From: JBKPFU01 sp046728975
GTDB taxonomy: Bacteria > Actinomycetota > Thermoleophilia > Gaiellales > Gaiellaceae
Reading direction: 5' to 3'
Length of the DNA: 7,266 nt
Assembly: GCA_046728975.1 (NCBI GenBank)
Contig: JBKPFU010000021.1
Coordinates: 1 to 7,266, forward strand
Positions within the stretch are counted from its first letter, which is position 1. Every line of letters begins with the position of its first letter. Below the pieces are notes generated by a model. That model did not search any database. It was given only the letters and a program-made list of their open reading frames with translations, and had not been told where the DNA came from. A program made the position numbers and the translations under genes. Positions 1 through 4,713 of the stretch are shown piece by piece.

Positions 1-459
1 GCGCTTCTGCTCAAGTGGATCTTCCCCGAGACCGTCGTCGATGCCGGCAAGCTCGGCGCGCCGACCCTCAATCCGGCGATCGGCTCAGGCGCAGGCGTGG
101 TGCTCGAGGGGATCATGACGTTCTTCCTCGTCTGGGTCGTCTTCGCGACCGCGGCCGACCCGCGCGGCACGTTCAAGTCGATCGCGGGCCTCGCCATAGG
201 GCTCACGATCACGGCCGACATCCTGATAGGCGGCCCCTTGACGGGTGCGGCGATGAACCCGGCGCGGGCGTTCGGCCCCGAGCTCGTGCAAAACGTCTGG
301 AGTAACGCTTGGATCTGGTACGTAGGGCCCGCGGTCGGCGGAGCCCTCGCTGCGCTCGCCTACGAGTGGCTGTACCTGCGCCCCGTGCGGCCGGTCCCGG
401 TCGGGCCTCCGGAGACCGGTCTCGAGGAGCCGCGGCCCGGCGAGACGGCCGCCGGCTAG
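1..459 (+). CDS. Aquaporin / MIP family channel, C-terminal part (5' end outside window)
   Basis: This is the end of a major intrinsic protein, a membrane channel for water or small neutral solutes. Frame 1 is open from the first base to TAG at 457-459, giving 152 visible residues. The second MIP signature is clear: GGPLTGAAMNPARAFGPEL at visible residues 77-95, with the NPA box at 86-88 and the selectivity-filter Arg at 89. Hydrophobic spans lie at about 33-52 (LEGIMTFFLVWVVFAT), 61-76 and 103-122, matching the last three helices of the fold. The tail from about residue 123 is Pro/Glu-rich and probably cytosolic. The first NPA half lies outside the window; the LNPA at residues 23-26 is in a loop and is not that motif. 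The GGPLTGAAMNPARAF form resembles bacterial and TIP-like aquaporins more than glycerol facilitators, but the substrate is not settled by this half. The next gene starts 30 bp downstream on the same strand. Confidence 0.93.
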   Translation, partial: ALLLKWIFPETVVDAGKLGAPTLNPAIGSGAGVVLEGIMTFFLVWVVFATAADPRGTFKSIAGLAIGLTITADILIGGPLTGAAMNPARAFGPELVQNVWSNAWIWYVGPAVGGALAALAYEWLYLRPVRPVPVGPPETGLEEPRPGETAAG

Positions 460-477
460 CGGCCCCGACACCCGTGG

Positions 478-483
478 TACGTT
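478..483 (+). promoter_or_regulatory. Candidate -10 element of the cupredoxin gene (leaderless start)
   Basis: The hexamer TACGTT fits the TANNNT form of actinobacterial -10 boxes. It ends 6 nt before the GTG at 490, so transcription would begin at about the start codon. There is no Shine-Dalgarno sequence before this GTG. No convincing -35 box is visible. Confidence 0.35.
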
Positions 484-489
484 CCGGCG

Positions 490-1041
490 GTGCTGCTCGC
501 GCTGTCGACGGGGCACAAGCTCGGGCTGGCGATAGCCGGGGGGATCTTCGTCCTTTGGGCGATCGCGTCTGCGGTCGTGATCCCTCGCTACCGGCCTGAC
601 TTCCCGGGCCGGCGCGGTCTGACGCCGTTCATCGTCGTCACCGTCTTCATCTTCCTCGGAATGCTTTTCGCGGTCGAGGTCTTCGGTGCCGAGGAGGCGG
701 AGAAGCCGGAGGCAGGTGAGGCGGCCGGGGCGCCGTCGGGCGGGACGACCAGCGCCGGCGCGGCTCAGACGGTTCGCGTGCGGGAAATCGACTTCAAGAT
801 CGAGCTCCCCGATACCTCATACAGCCCCGGCAGCTACGTCTTCGATCTGAAGAACGACGGGAAGACGGCCCATAACCTGACCATCAAGGGGCCGGGTGTT
901 GCCAACGCCGCGACGCCGACGATCGCGGCGGGCAAGACCGCCAAGGTGCAGGTGGCGCTCCAATCGGGAACGTACGAGCTCTACTGCTCCGTGCCCGGCC
1001 ACAAGGAGGCCGGCATGGACACCAAGATCGCGGTCTCGTAG
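490..1041 (+). CDS. Membrane-anchored cupredoxin (type-1 copper, plastocyanin-like)
   Basis: This 183-residue protein is predicted to be a membrane-bound blue-copper electron carrier on the outer face of the membrane. Two hydrophobic helices (about residues 11-31 and 46-65) are followed by an acidic, Gly/Ala-rich linker (67-92) and a cupredoxin domain (93-183). The copper ligands of a type-1 centre are visible: His128 in KTAHNL, then Cys166, His171 and Met176 in the C-terminal loop YCSVPGHKEAGM. The CuA motif of cytochrome oxidase subunit II (two Cys) is absent, although two N-terminal helices plus a cupredoxin domain is the layout of that subunit. The GTG start is chosen because it gives the whole first helix and has a -10-like hexamer 6 nt upstream. 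The natural redox partner cannot be told from the window; no respiratory complex gene is adjacent. Confidence 0.9.
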   Translation: MLLALSTGHKLGLAIAGGIFVLWAIASAVVIPRYRPDFPGRRGLTPFIVVTVFIFLGMLFAVEVFGAEEAEKPEAGEAAGAPSGGTTSAGAAQTVRVREIDFKIELPDTSYSPGSYVFDLKNDGKTAHNLTIKGPGVANAATPTIAAGKTAKVQVALQSGTYELYCSVPGHKEAGMDTKIAVS

Positions 1042-1048
1042 GCCGTGC

Positions 1049-1068
1049 GGGGGAACCGAGGTTCCCCC
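1049..1068. terminator. Hairpin between convergent cupredoxin and tRNA-Ser(GGA)
   Basis: An 8-bp perfect stem, GGGGGAAC (1049-1056) with GTTCCCCC (1061-1068), closes a CGAG loop 7 bp after the cupredoxin stop codon. The site lies 8 bp beyond the 3' end of the minus-strand tRNA, so it could end transcription from both sides. No T-tract follows in either direction, which is common for actinobacterial terminators but leaves the call uncertain. Confidence 0.55.
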
Positions 1069-1076
1069 GAGCTCAA

Positions 1077-1165
1077 CGGAGAGGGCGGGATTTGAACCCG
1101 CGACGGACCTTTCGGCCCGTACGCGATTTCCAGTCGCGCTCCTTAGGCCACTCGGACACCTCTCC
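1077..1165 (-). tRNA. tRNA-Ser (anticodon GGA)
   Basis: The minus strand folds as an 89-nt class II tRNA. The acceptor strand GGAGAGG (5' end at 1165) pairs with CCTCTCC, followed by discriminator G at 1077. The anticodon stem CGCGA/TCGCG closes the loop CTGGAAA, giving anticodon GGA (reads UCC and UCU). A long variable arm (CGGGCC/GGTCCG type) and a T arm with TTCAAAT are present. The 3' CCA is not encoded, as in many actinobacteria, so CCA must be added after transcription. Confidence 0.96.
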
Positions 1166-1175
1166 GAGCCGATCC

Positions 1176-1181
1176 AGGGTA
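1176..1181 (-). promoter_or_regulatory. Candidate -10 element of tRNA-Ser(GGA)
   Basis: The minus strand reads TACCCT, a TANNNT hexamer ending 10 nt before the mature tRNA 5' end. The other two serine tRNAs have very similar hexamers (TACTCT and TATCCT) in the equivalent place. No clear -35 box is visible. Confidence 0.35.
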
Positions 1182-1190
1182 TCGCGCTTC

Positions 1191-1221
1191 TTTACGCTGC
1201 CGCCGTGTGAGAAGGTACGTT
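1191..1221 (+). promoter_or_regulatory. Candidate promoter of the PLDc_N/SHOCT gene
   Basis: TACGTT at 1216-1221, the same hexamer as before the cupredoxin gene, could be the -10 box. TTTACG at 1191-1196 is a weak -35 candidate with a long 19-nt spacer. Transcription from about 1228 would leave a leader of roughly 26 nt that contains the ribosome binding site. Confidence 0.3.
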
Positions 1222-1242
1222 CGACCCCCGGACGCGATCCAG

Positions 1243-1250
1243 AGGAGGAG
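1243..1250 (+). promoter_or_regulatory. Strong Shine-Dalgarno sequence for the PLDc_N/SHOCT gene
   Basis: AGGAGGAG lies just upstream of the ATG at 1254, with 5 nt between the AGGAGG core and the ATG. It fixes the start codon. It contrasts with several neighbouring genes that have no such site. Confidence 0.75.
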
Positions 1251-1253
1251 TAG

Positions 1254-1646
1254 ATGCTCGCAGCGGATTACCCGTTTCTCGACGTGTTGTGGACGATCAT
1301 CATCTTCTTCCTCTGGGTGTTGTGGTTCTGGCTCCTCTTCACCGTGTTCGCGGACATCTTTCGCCGCTCCGACCTCTCGGGCTGGGGCAAGGCCGGGTGG
1401 TTGATCTTCACGATCGTCCTGCCGTACCTCGGCGTTTTCGTATACCTGATCTCGCAGCACGAGGGGATGACGCAGCGAAACGTCGAGCGTGCGAGAACGG
1501 AGCGGGCGCAGTTCGACCAATATGTGCGTGAGGCCGCGGGCGGTGGCGGTTCGGCCGCGGAGATCGAGAGGGCGAAGAACCTGCTCGACAGCGGCGCGAT
1601 CACTCAGGCTGAATTCGACGCGATCAAACAGAAGGCCCTGGCGTAA
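1254..1646 (+). CDS. Small membrane protein with PLDc_N-like helices and C-terminal SHOCT motif
   Basis: The 130-residue protein begins with two transmembrane helices (about residues 11-35 and 48-67) separated by a short loop, DIFRRSDLSGWGKAGW. This is the pattern of the PLDc_N domain, the N-terminal anchor of cardiolipin-synthase-like proteins; no phospholipase HKD catalytic motif follows. A charged, probably helical linker (72-93) and a Gly stretch (96-99) lead to a SHOCT motif at 101-130 (AAEIERAKNLLDSGAITQAE, then FDAIKQKALA). SHOCT is a short helical motif found at the ends of many bacterial membrane proteins and thought to mediate oligomerisation. The combination recurs in actinobacteria and its function is not known to me. 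The start is fixed by AGGAGGAG upstream. The gene is divergent from tRNA-Ser(GGA). Confidence 0.87.
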   Translation: MLAADYPFLDVLWTIIIFFLWVLWFWLLFTVFADIFRRSDLSGWGKAGWLIFTIVLPYLGVFVYLISQHEGMTQRNVERARTERAQFDQYVREAAGGGGSAAEIERAKNLLDSGAITQAEFDAIKQKALA

Positions 1647-1678
1647 CGGCGCGCGAGCGCAACACCGCCTGCTGTCGC

Positions 1679-1707
1679 TTGACTCCCGCTTCGGGCCGCG
1701 AGATGGT
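1679..1707 (+). promoter_or_regulatory. Candidate promoter of the 45-residue membrane peptide gene
   Basis: TTGACT at 1679-1684 is a near-consensus -35 box. A 17-nt spacer leads to GATGGT at 1702-1707, which keeps the A2, T3 and T6 positions of a -10 box. The hexamer ends 6 nt before the ATG at 1714, so a leaderless transcript is predicted. This is the best -35/-10 pair seen in the window. Confidence 0.45.
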
Positions 1708-1713
1708 CGCCGC

Positions 1714-1851
1714 ATGACACTTGCGGGATATGTGCTCGGCCTCGGTGGGCTGGCGGTCGCGCTCGTGATCGCGATCCCGATCGTCCTCATCGGGCTCGCG
1801 GTCTACTCGGTCTGGCAACTGCGGAAGCCCGAGGGCTGGGAAGAGAAGTAA
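1714..1851 (+). CDS. Small single-span membrane peptide, function unknown
   Basis: A 45-residue reading frame encodes one long hydrophobic helix (about residues 4-33, including AVALVIAIPIVLIGLAVYSV) and a short charged tail, RKPEGWEEK. Nearly every codon ends in G or C, as in the flanking genes, which argues for real coding. There is no Shine-Dalgarno sequence, but TTGACT and GATGGT are correctly spaced before the ATG. The gene lies 67 bp after the PLDc_N/SHOCT gene and 27 bp before the PRC-barrel gene. I recognise no family. It could be a small membrane-protein partner or regulator of a neighbour. Confidence 0.65.
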   Translation: MTLAGYVLGLGGLAVALVIAIPIVLIGLAVYSVWQLRKPEGWEEK

Positions 1852-1865
1852 GCCCGGCAGCGGCG

Positions 1866-1871
1866 TAGTCT
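1866..1871 (+). promoter_or_regulatory. Candidate -10 element of the PRC-barrel gene (leaderless start)
   Basis: TAGTCT matches TANNNT and ends 7 nt before the ATG at 1879. No Shine-Dalgarno sequence precedes that ATG. No good -35 box is visible. Confidence 0.35.
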
Positions 1872-1878
1872 TCTGTCG

Positions 1879-2535
1879 ATGCGAGTCGAGCTCGGAACGC
1901 CGGTCCGCTGCCGCGACGAGATGTTCGGCGAGGTCGGCGACGTCGTGATCGACCCGATCAAGAAGCGTCTGACGCATCTGGTCGTGGAGCCTCGTCAGCA
2001 GGAGGGGATGGCCGCGCGGCTCGTCCCGATCGAGCTTGCGGAGCCAGACGGTGGCGAGGAGGGGGCGATTTCCCTTCGCTGCACCGTCGAGGAGATGAAC
2101 CGGCTCGAAACGGTGCACGAGTTCGCCTATCTGCGCACGGACAAGTTCCCGCTCGACGATCCGCACTGGGACGTCGGTGTCGAGGACGTTCTCGCGATGC
2201 CTTATTACGAGGCCGGAATCGGCGCCGCCGCCTATGACCCAAACCCGGGACTGATCTACGACCGGGTGCCGAAAGGTGAAGTCGAGGTCCGGCGCGCGAG
2301 CGCGGTGATCTCGGCCGACGGGCACGACCTGGGACGGGTGGACGGTTTTCTGATCGACGACGAGGACCAGATCACCCACTTTCTCCTCGAGCACGGCCAC
2401 CTCTGGGGCAAACGCGAGATCACGATTCCGATCGGGGCGGTCGAGAAGGTCGAGACGGACGCGGTGACGCTTACGCTGACGAAGGACGAGGTCGAGGCAC
2501 TCCCGGCGGTGCGCGTGCACCGCTGGTTCGGCTAG
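1879..2535 (+). CDS. PRC-barrel domain protein with two internal repeats
   Basis: The 218-residue soluble protein contains two copies of a PRC-barrel-like beta fold. Copy 1 spans about residues 3-80, with GEVGDVVIDPIKKRLTHLVV and then LVPIE. Copy 2 spans about 137-210, with LGRVDGFLIDDEDQITHFLL and then ITIPIGAVEKV. The shared pattern is G-x-V-(G/D)-hydrophobic-(I/L)D, a short turn, (L/I)TH(L/F), a conserved Pro-Ile, and a closing strand followed by a short helix (TVEEMNRL against TKDEVEAL). PRC-barrel domains occur in photosynthetic reaction-centre H subunits, in the rRNA maturation factor RimM and in many soluble proteins of unknown role; they usually bind other proteins. An acidic linker (about 85-130) joins the copies. 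There is no signal peptide or membrane span. The ATG lacks a Shine-Dalgarno site but has TAGTCT just upstream. Confidence 0.87.
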   Translation: MRVELGTPVRCRDEMFGEVGDVVIDPIKKRLTHLVVEPRQQEGMAARLVPIELAEPDGGEEGAISLRCTVEEMNRLETVHEFAYLRTDKFPLDDPHWDVGVEDVLAMPYYEAGIGAAAYDPNPGLIYDRVPKGEVEVRRASAVISADGHDLGRVDGFLIDDEDQITHFLLEHGHLWGKREITIPIGAVEKVETDAVTLTLTKDEVEALPAVRVHRWFG

Positions 2536-2612
2536 CCCGCGGCAGCGGCGCGTCAGATCAACCGGACATAGGAGACCGCAGGATCGCGCGCCCGACAGCC
2601 GAGTTGTCTGGT

Positions 2613-2644
2613 GGGGCAGTCGGCACCGCAGTACCGACCACCCC
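2613..2644 (+). terminator. Possible terminator hairpin downstream of the PRC-barrel gene
   Basis: GTCGG (2619-2623) pairs with CCGAC (2634-2638). The stem is extended by GGGG (2613-2616) with CCCC (2641-2644) across a symmetric CA/CA internal loop. It lies about 80 bp after the PRC-barrel stop codon. There is no T-tract, so the role is uncertain. Confidence 0.3.
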
Positions 2645-2735
2645 TCGGAGCGTGTGGCGGAAGCGCGTGCACTGCGCGACCCAAACGTCTGAAGCAGTCC
2701 GAACTTTCGACTGCCCGCCGACAACCCGCGAACCG

Positions 2736-2768
2736 CGCTCAGCCCGCCGGAGCCGGCACGGCTGAGCG
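2736..2768 (-). terminator. Hairpin next to the tRNA fragment, possible ancestral tRNA terminator
   Basis: A 9-bp perfect arm pair, CGCTCAGCC (2736-2744) and GGCTGAGCG (2760-2768), encloses a second 5-bp stem, GCCGG/CCGGC (2746-2750 and 2753-2757). It lies just beyond the 3' side of the tRNA-Ser(CGA) fragment. If the region to the right was inserted, this hairpin once stood directly downstream of the intact tRNA and could have been its terminator. No T-tract is present. Confidence 0.4.
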
Positions 2769-2786
2769 GGATTGAGCAAGAGAACC

Positions 2787-2844
2787 GGGGGGAGGATTTG
2801 AACCCTCGTCGGACCTAACGGCCTGAAACGGTTTTCGAGACCGC
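2787..2844 (-). pseudogene. tRNA-Ser(CGA) 3' fragment, candidate attachment-site copy
   Basis: Positions 2796-2844 match 4727-4775 of the intact tRNA-Ser(CGA) over 49 nt with a single mismatch (T2824 against C4755). The match begins at the 5' strand of the anticodon stem and runs through the CGA anticodon loop and the variable arm to the end of the T loop. The G-rich acceptor/T-stem side (2787-2795) is similar but altered. The 5' half of the tRNA (acceptor 5' strand, D arm) is absent, so this copy cannot make a tRNA. The mismatch breaks a pair of the variable-arm stem. Its extent and same-strand orientation fit an att repeat left by a site-specific integrase rather than a random decayed duplicate. 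Confidence 0.85.
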
Positions 2845-3358
2845 AACGGATCTTCTGCATTTGCAGCGAGAACGGGCAAATCACCCGCTCCGCGACTCGC
2901 GTTCCGATCTGGTGCCAGTGCCATGCCAACACCTCTTCTGGCTTAGCAAGGCGGCGCGATGCGATGAAGATTGCGTACGCGAAAGCAAGGGTCCTGGCCT
3001 TCCATCACCAGGTTGGGCCGCGGATGGGGTGCAAGGGCCGATTTGCAGGGATTTGTGGGTTGTGCCGGTTAGCAGAACCGGTGCGCCCTCTACGTGTTCG
3101 GAAAAGGCGTTGGAAGGCTCTCGCCGCAACGACCGGATTGGGTCCATCGGCGGGGTCCTGGAACTAACCGAAAAGGCCGCTCGGCCTGCCCGAACGGTGA
3201 TTCTGCCCCGTCGCCGCGCCCACTACCGTCCTGATTCGATCCACCGGATCCGCCGGCGAGGACGGGGAGCATGAGACCAAACACCTGATCATCAAGCGGC
3301 TGATCGCGCTCAGCCCGGCTGTGGGCGCGACGAACCGAGGGGCCTAGCGTCGATTGAT
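2845..3358. other. Gene-poor left part of the putative island
   Basis: I find no convincing gene here on either strand. Open frames exist (for example 2861-3274 on the plus strand and 2881-3147 on the minus strand), but their translations are rich in Arg, Pro and Ser without any family pattern. Small palindromes are present: CTGCA/TGCAG at 2855-2866, CCGGTT/AACCGG at 3065-3081 and AGGCCG/CGGCCT at 3174-3187. A short frame ending at TAG 3345-3347 reads KHLIIKRLIALSPAVGATN near its end and looks protein-like, so it might be the tail of a lost gene. By eye the region is less GC-rich than the left and right flanks. Confidence 0.5.
2912..2929. repeat. Three short direct repeats, possible integrase arm sites
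   Basis: The six-base units GTGCCA, GTGCCA and TGCCAA stand head to tail, about 70 bp inside the left att copy. Short direct repeats at this distance from the core are typical of arm-type binding sites of tyrosine recombinases. Three short units are weak evidence. Confidence 0.25.
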
Positions 3359-3411
3359 GCTCGGTCAGTCTCCCTGCGTCACGGGGTCTGCATTGGGGAG
3401 GCTGACCGAGC
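3359..3411. other. Long hairpin upstream of the collagen-like gene
   Basis: A 16-bp stem pairs 3359-3374 with 3396-3411: ten perfect pairs (GCTCGGTCAG with CTGACCGAGC), one T-G wobble, then five more pairs (CTCCC with GGGAG). The loop is 21 nt. The hairpin ends 37 bp before the ATG at 3449. It could be a terminator protecting the gene from readthrough, a structured 5' leader, or a DNA hairpin of the island. No T-tract follows. Confidence 0.7.
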
Positions 3412-3436
3412 CTCAATAGCGAGCGCTCGTCGAGGG

Positions 3437-3443
3437 AAAGGGG
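3437..3443 (+). promoter_or_regulatory. Purine-rich ribosome binding site of the collagen-like gene
   Basis: AAAGGGG lies 5 nt upstream of the ATG at 3449, within a longer purine run starting at about 3432. It supports that start. It is not a perfect AGGAGG. Confidence 0.5.
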
Positions 3444-3448
3444 TTCGG

Positions 3449-4483
3449 ATGAAGGTCAAAGTGCTGGTGGCGTGTGCGATCGCATTGTTGGTAGCAGCTT
3501 CCGCGCTTGCGGGGTCTGCTCGTCGCGTCCCGAAGGGAACGACGATTCAGTACATCGCACCGTTCTGCGTGAATAAGTCCACCGGAGTTGTTCGCGCGGT
3601 CGCGAAGCGGCAGCGCTGCTGGAAGAACGAAGTCCGGCGGATGCTCCCCGTCGCTGTCGTCAAGGCGCTGCGTGGCCCGCGTGGCCCGCAGGGCAAAGCT
3701 GGCAAGAACGGCCTGAACGGAACAGACGGGGTCGCCGGTCCTCAGGGCCCGACTGGTCAGGCTGGGCCTGCGGGTGCCAACGGGAAAGCCGGTGTGGACG
3801 GTGCAGTCGGGCCCCAAGGCCCGGCCGGTGCTGACGGCCGTGATGGCGCAGACGGAGCGTCACTGACGGCCGTGCAGCAGAACGAAAACTGCGCCAACAT
3901 CTTCTCTGACGCTTCGGAGTTCGTGCTCGCCACGATCTGCGGCGTCGAGGGACCGCAAGGCCCGCAGGGCGAGCAAGGCCCGCAGGGCGAGCAAGGCGCA
4001 AAGGGCGAGCCAGGCCAGGCGGGTGAAGCCGGTCCGCAGGGCGAGCAGGGTCCTGCCGGTGAGCAGGGTCCGGCCGGTCCCGCAGGTCACGATGGAGCAG
4101 CGGGTCCAACTGGTGCGCAGGGTGAGCAGGGACCGCAGGGCGAGCCTGGACCGGAAGGCCCCGCAGGTCCTGCAGGCCCGGCAGGCCCCGCTGGGCCCGC
4201 TGGTCCGCAGGGGCCGCAGGGCGAGCCGGGAGTCAACGGAAGCACGATCGTAGCGATTGACTTCGCAGACACTTCGGGTCAGAAGACGAAGGAAGCTCTT
4301 TGTCCTCTGACGGCAGATCCGAACGACGATCCGGCTGCTCGTTTGTTCCCTCTCAGCGGCGGCTTCTCGGCGCAGGGGTCTGTGACCGAGAGCTTCCGCA
4401 GCAGCAACGGCCACGGCTGGACCGTTACACAGAGTTCGGGCAACACCGACTCGCTGCACGTCTTCGTCTACTGCGTGGCATAG
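3449..4483 (+). CDS. Secreted collagen-like (Gly-X-Y) protein
   Basis: This 344-residue protein has a Sec signal peptide (Lys residues, then LVACAIALLVAASALA; likely cleavage near residue 21), a basic N-terminal domain with Cys40 and Cys57, and two collagen-like tracts. Tract 1 has 21 Gly-X-Y triplets (residues 76-138). Tract 2 has 33 triplets (168-266), rich in GPQ, GEQ and GPA, including five consecutive GPA. A 29-residue non-collagenous break (139-167) contains Cys148 and Cys164. The C-terminal domain (267-344) is beta-rich, with Cys285, a GHGWTVTQSS stretch and Cys342 near the end. Similar C-terminal domains close many actinobacterial collagen-like proteins, by my recollection. The protein should form a triple-helical trimer outside the cell, perhaps disulphide-linked. 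There is no LPXTG sorting signal or C-terminal membrane anchor, so it is probably released or held by the cell envelope. Codon third positions include many more A and T than in neighbouring genes, consistent with transfer. Confidence 0.92.
   Translation: MKVKVLVACAIALLVAASALAGSARRVPKGTTIQYIAPFCVNKSTGVVRAVAKRQRCWKNEVRRMLPVAVVKALRGPRGPQGKAGKNGLNGTDGVAGPQGPTGQAGPAGANGKAGVDGAVGPQGPAGADGRDGADGASLTAVQQNENCANIFSDASEFVLATICGVEGPQGPQGEQGPQGEQGAKGEPGQAGEAGPQGEQGPAGEQGPAGPAGHDGAAGPTGAQGEQGPQGEPGPEGPAGPAGPAGPAGPAGPQGPQGEPGVNGSTIVAIDFADTSGQKTKEALCPLTADPNDDPAARLFPLSGGFSAQGSVTESFRSSNGHGWTVTQSSGNTDSLHVFVYCVA
3961..3996 (+). repeat. Perfect 18-bp tandem duplication in the Gly-X-Y coding tract
   Basis: CCCGCAGGGCGAGCAAGG occurs twice head to tail. 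Each copy adds two triplets, so gain or loss by slippage keeps the reading frame and changes only the length of the collagen rod. Confidence 0.9.
4157..4201 (+). repeat. Five 9-bp GPA-coding repeats
   Basis: Five consecutive Gly-Pro-Ala triplets are encoded by near-identical 9-mers that differ at third positions (GGCCCCGCA, GGTCCTGCA and so on). The codon variation will limit slippage here compared with the perfect 18-bp repeat at 3961. Confidence 0.85.
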
Positions 4484-4494
4484 CTCTAGCGGGT

Positions 4495-4528
4495 GGGGCA
4501 GAGCGGCTCGCTCGCTCTGCCCCTCTTT
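4495..4528 (+). terminator. Strong rho-independent-type terminator of the collagen-like gene
   Basis: A perfect 11-bp stem, GGGGCAGAGCG (4495-4505) with CGCTCTGCCCC (4513-4523), closes a 7-nt loop and is followed by TCTTT. It lies 11 bp after the stop codon. It is the only hairpin in the window followed by a T-rich stretch. Confidence 0.85.
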
Positions 4529-4713
4529 GGTGTTTAAGACACGGATGCCTCCGAAGGACGCCCCGCCGCTCCGCCCGAACCCCGAGTGCCGGGCGCCGCT
4601 TGGCGAGCACGAGGACTCCACTCATTACTACCGCCTCGGCACGCTCGGGCACGAACTCCCAGCTTGTCGCGCTCGCGTGCGCCCGCCAAACAGACGTTTG
4701 CCGCTGAGTCAGG

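Noticed and set aside
16..599. Alternative plus- and minus-strand frames overlapping the aquaporin
   Set aside because: Frame 1 carries the complete second NPA signature and helices, and the others are Arg-rich shadows.
1624..2724. Long minus-strand open frame (366 codons) opposite the 45-residue peptide and PRC-barrel genes
   Set aside because: It is antisense to well-supported genes, Arg/Asp/His-rich without a family pattern, and arises from the high-GC codon bias.
2861..3274. Plus-strand frame of 137 codons in the left part of the island
   Set aside because: Its composition looks random, it has no ribosome binding site or motif, and codon third positions are not biased as in real genes here.
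3674..4246. CRISPR-like or satellite array in the repetitive stretch
   Set aside because: The periodicity is 9 bp and encodes Gly-X-Y triplets in frame; there are no spacers between constant repeats.
3860..4621. Minus-strand open frame of about 250 codons opposite the collagen-like gene
   Set aside because: Its repetitive Leu/Arg/Thr composition is the mirror of the Gly-X-Y repeats, and it has no domain of its own.
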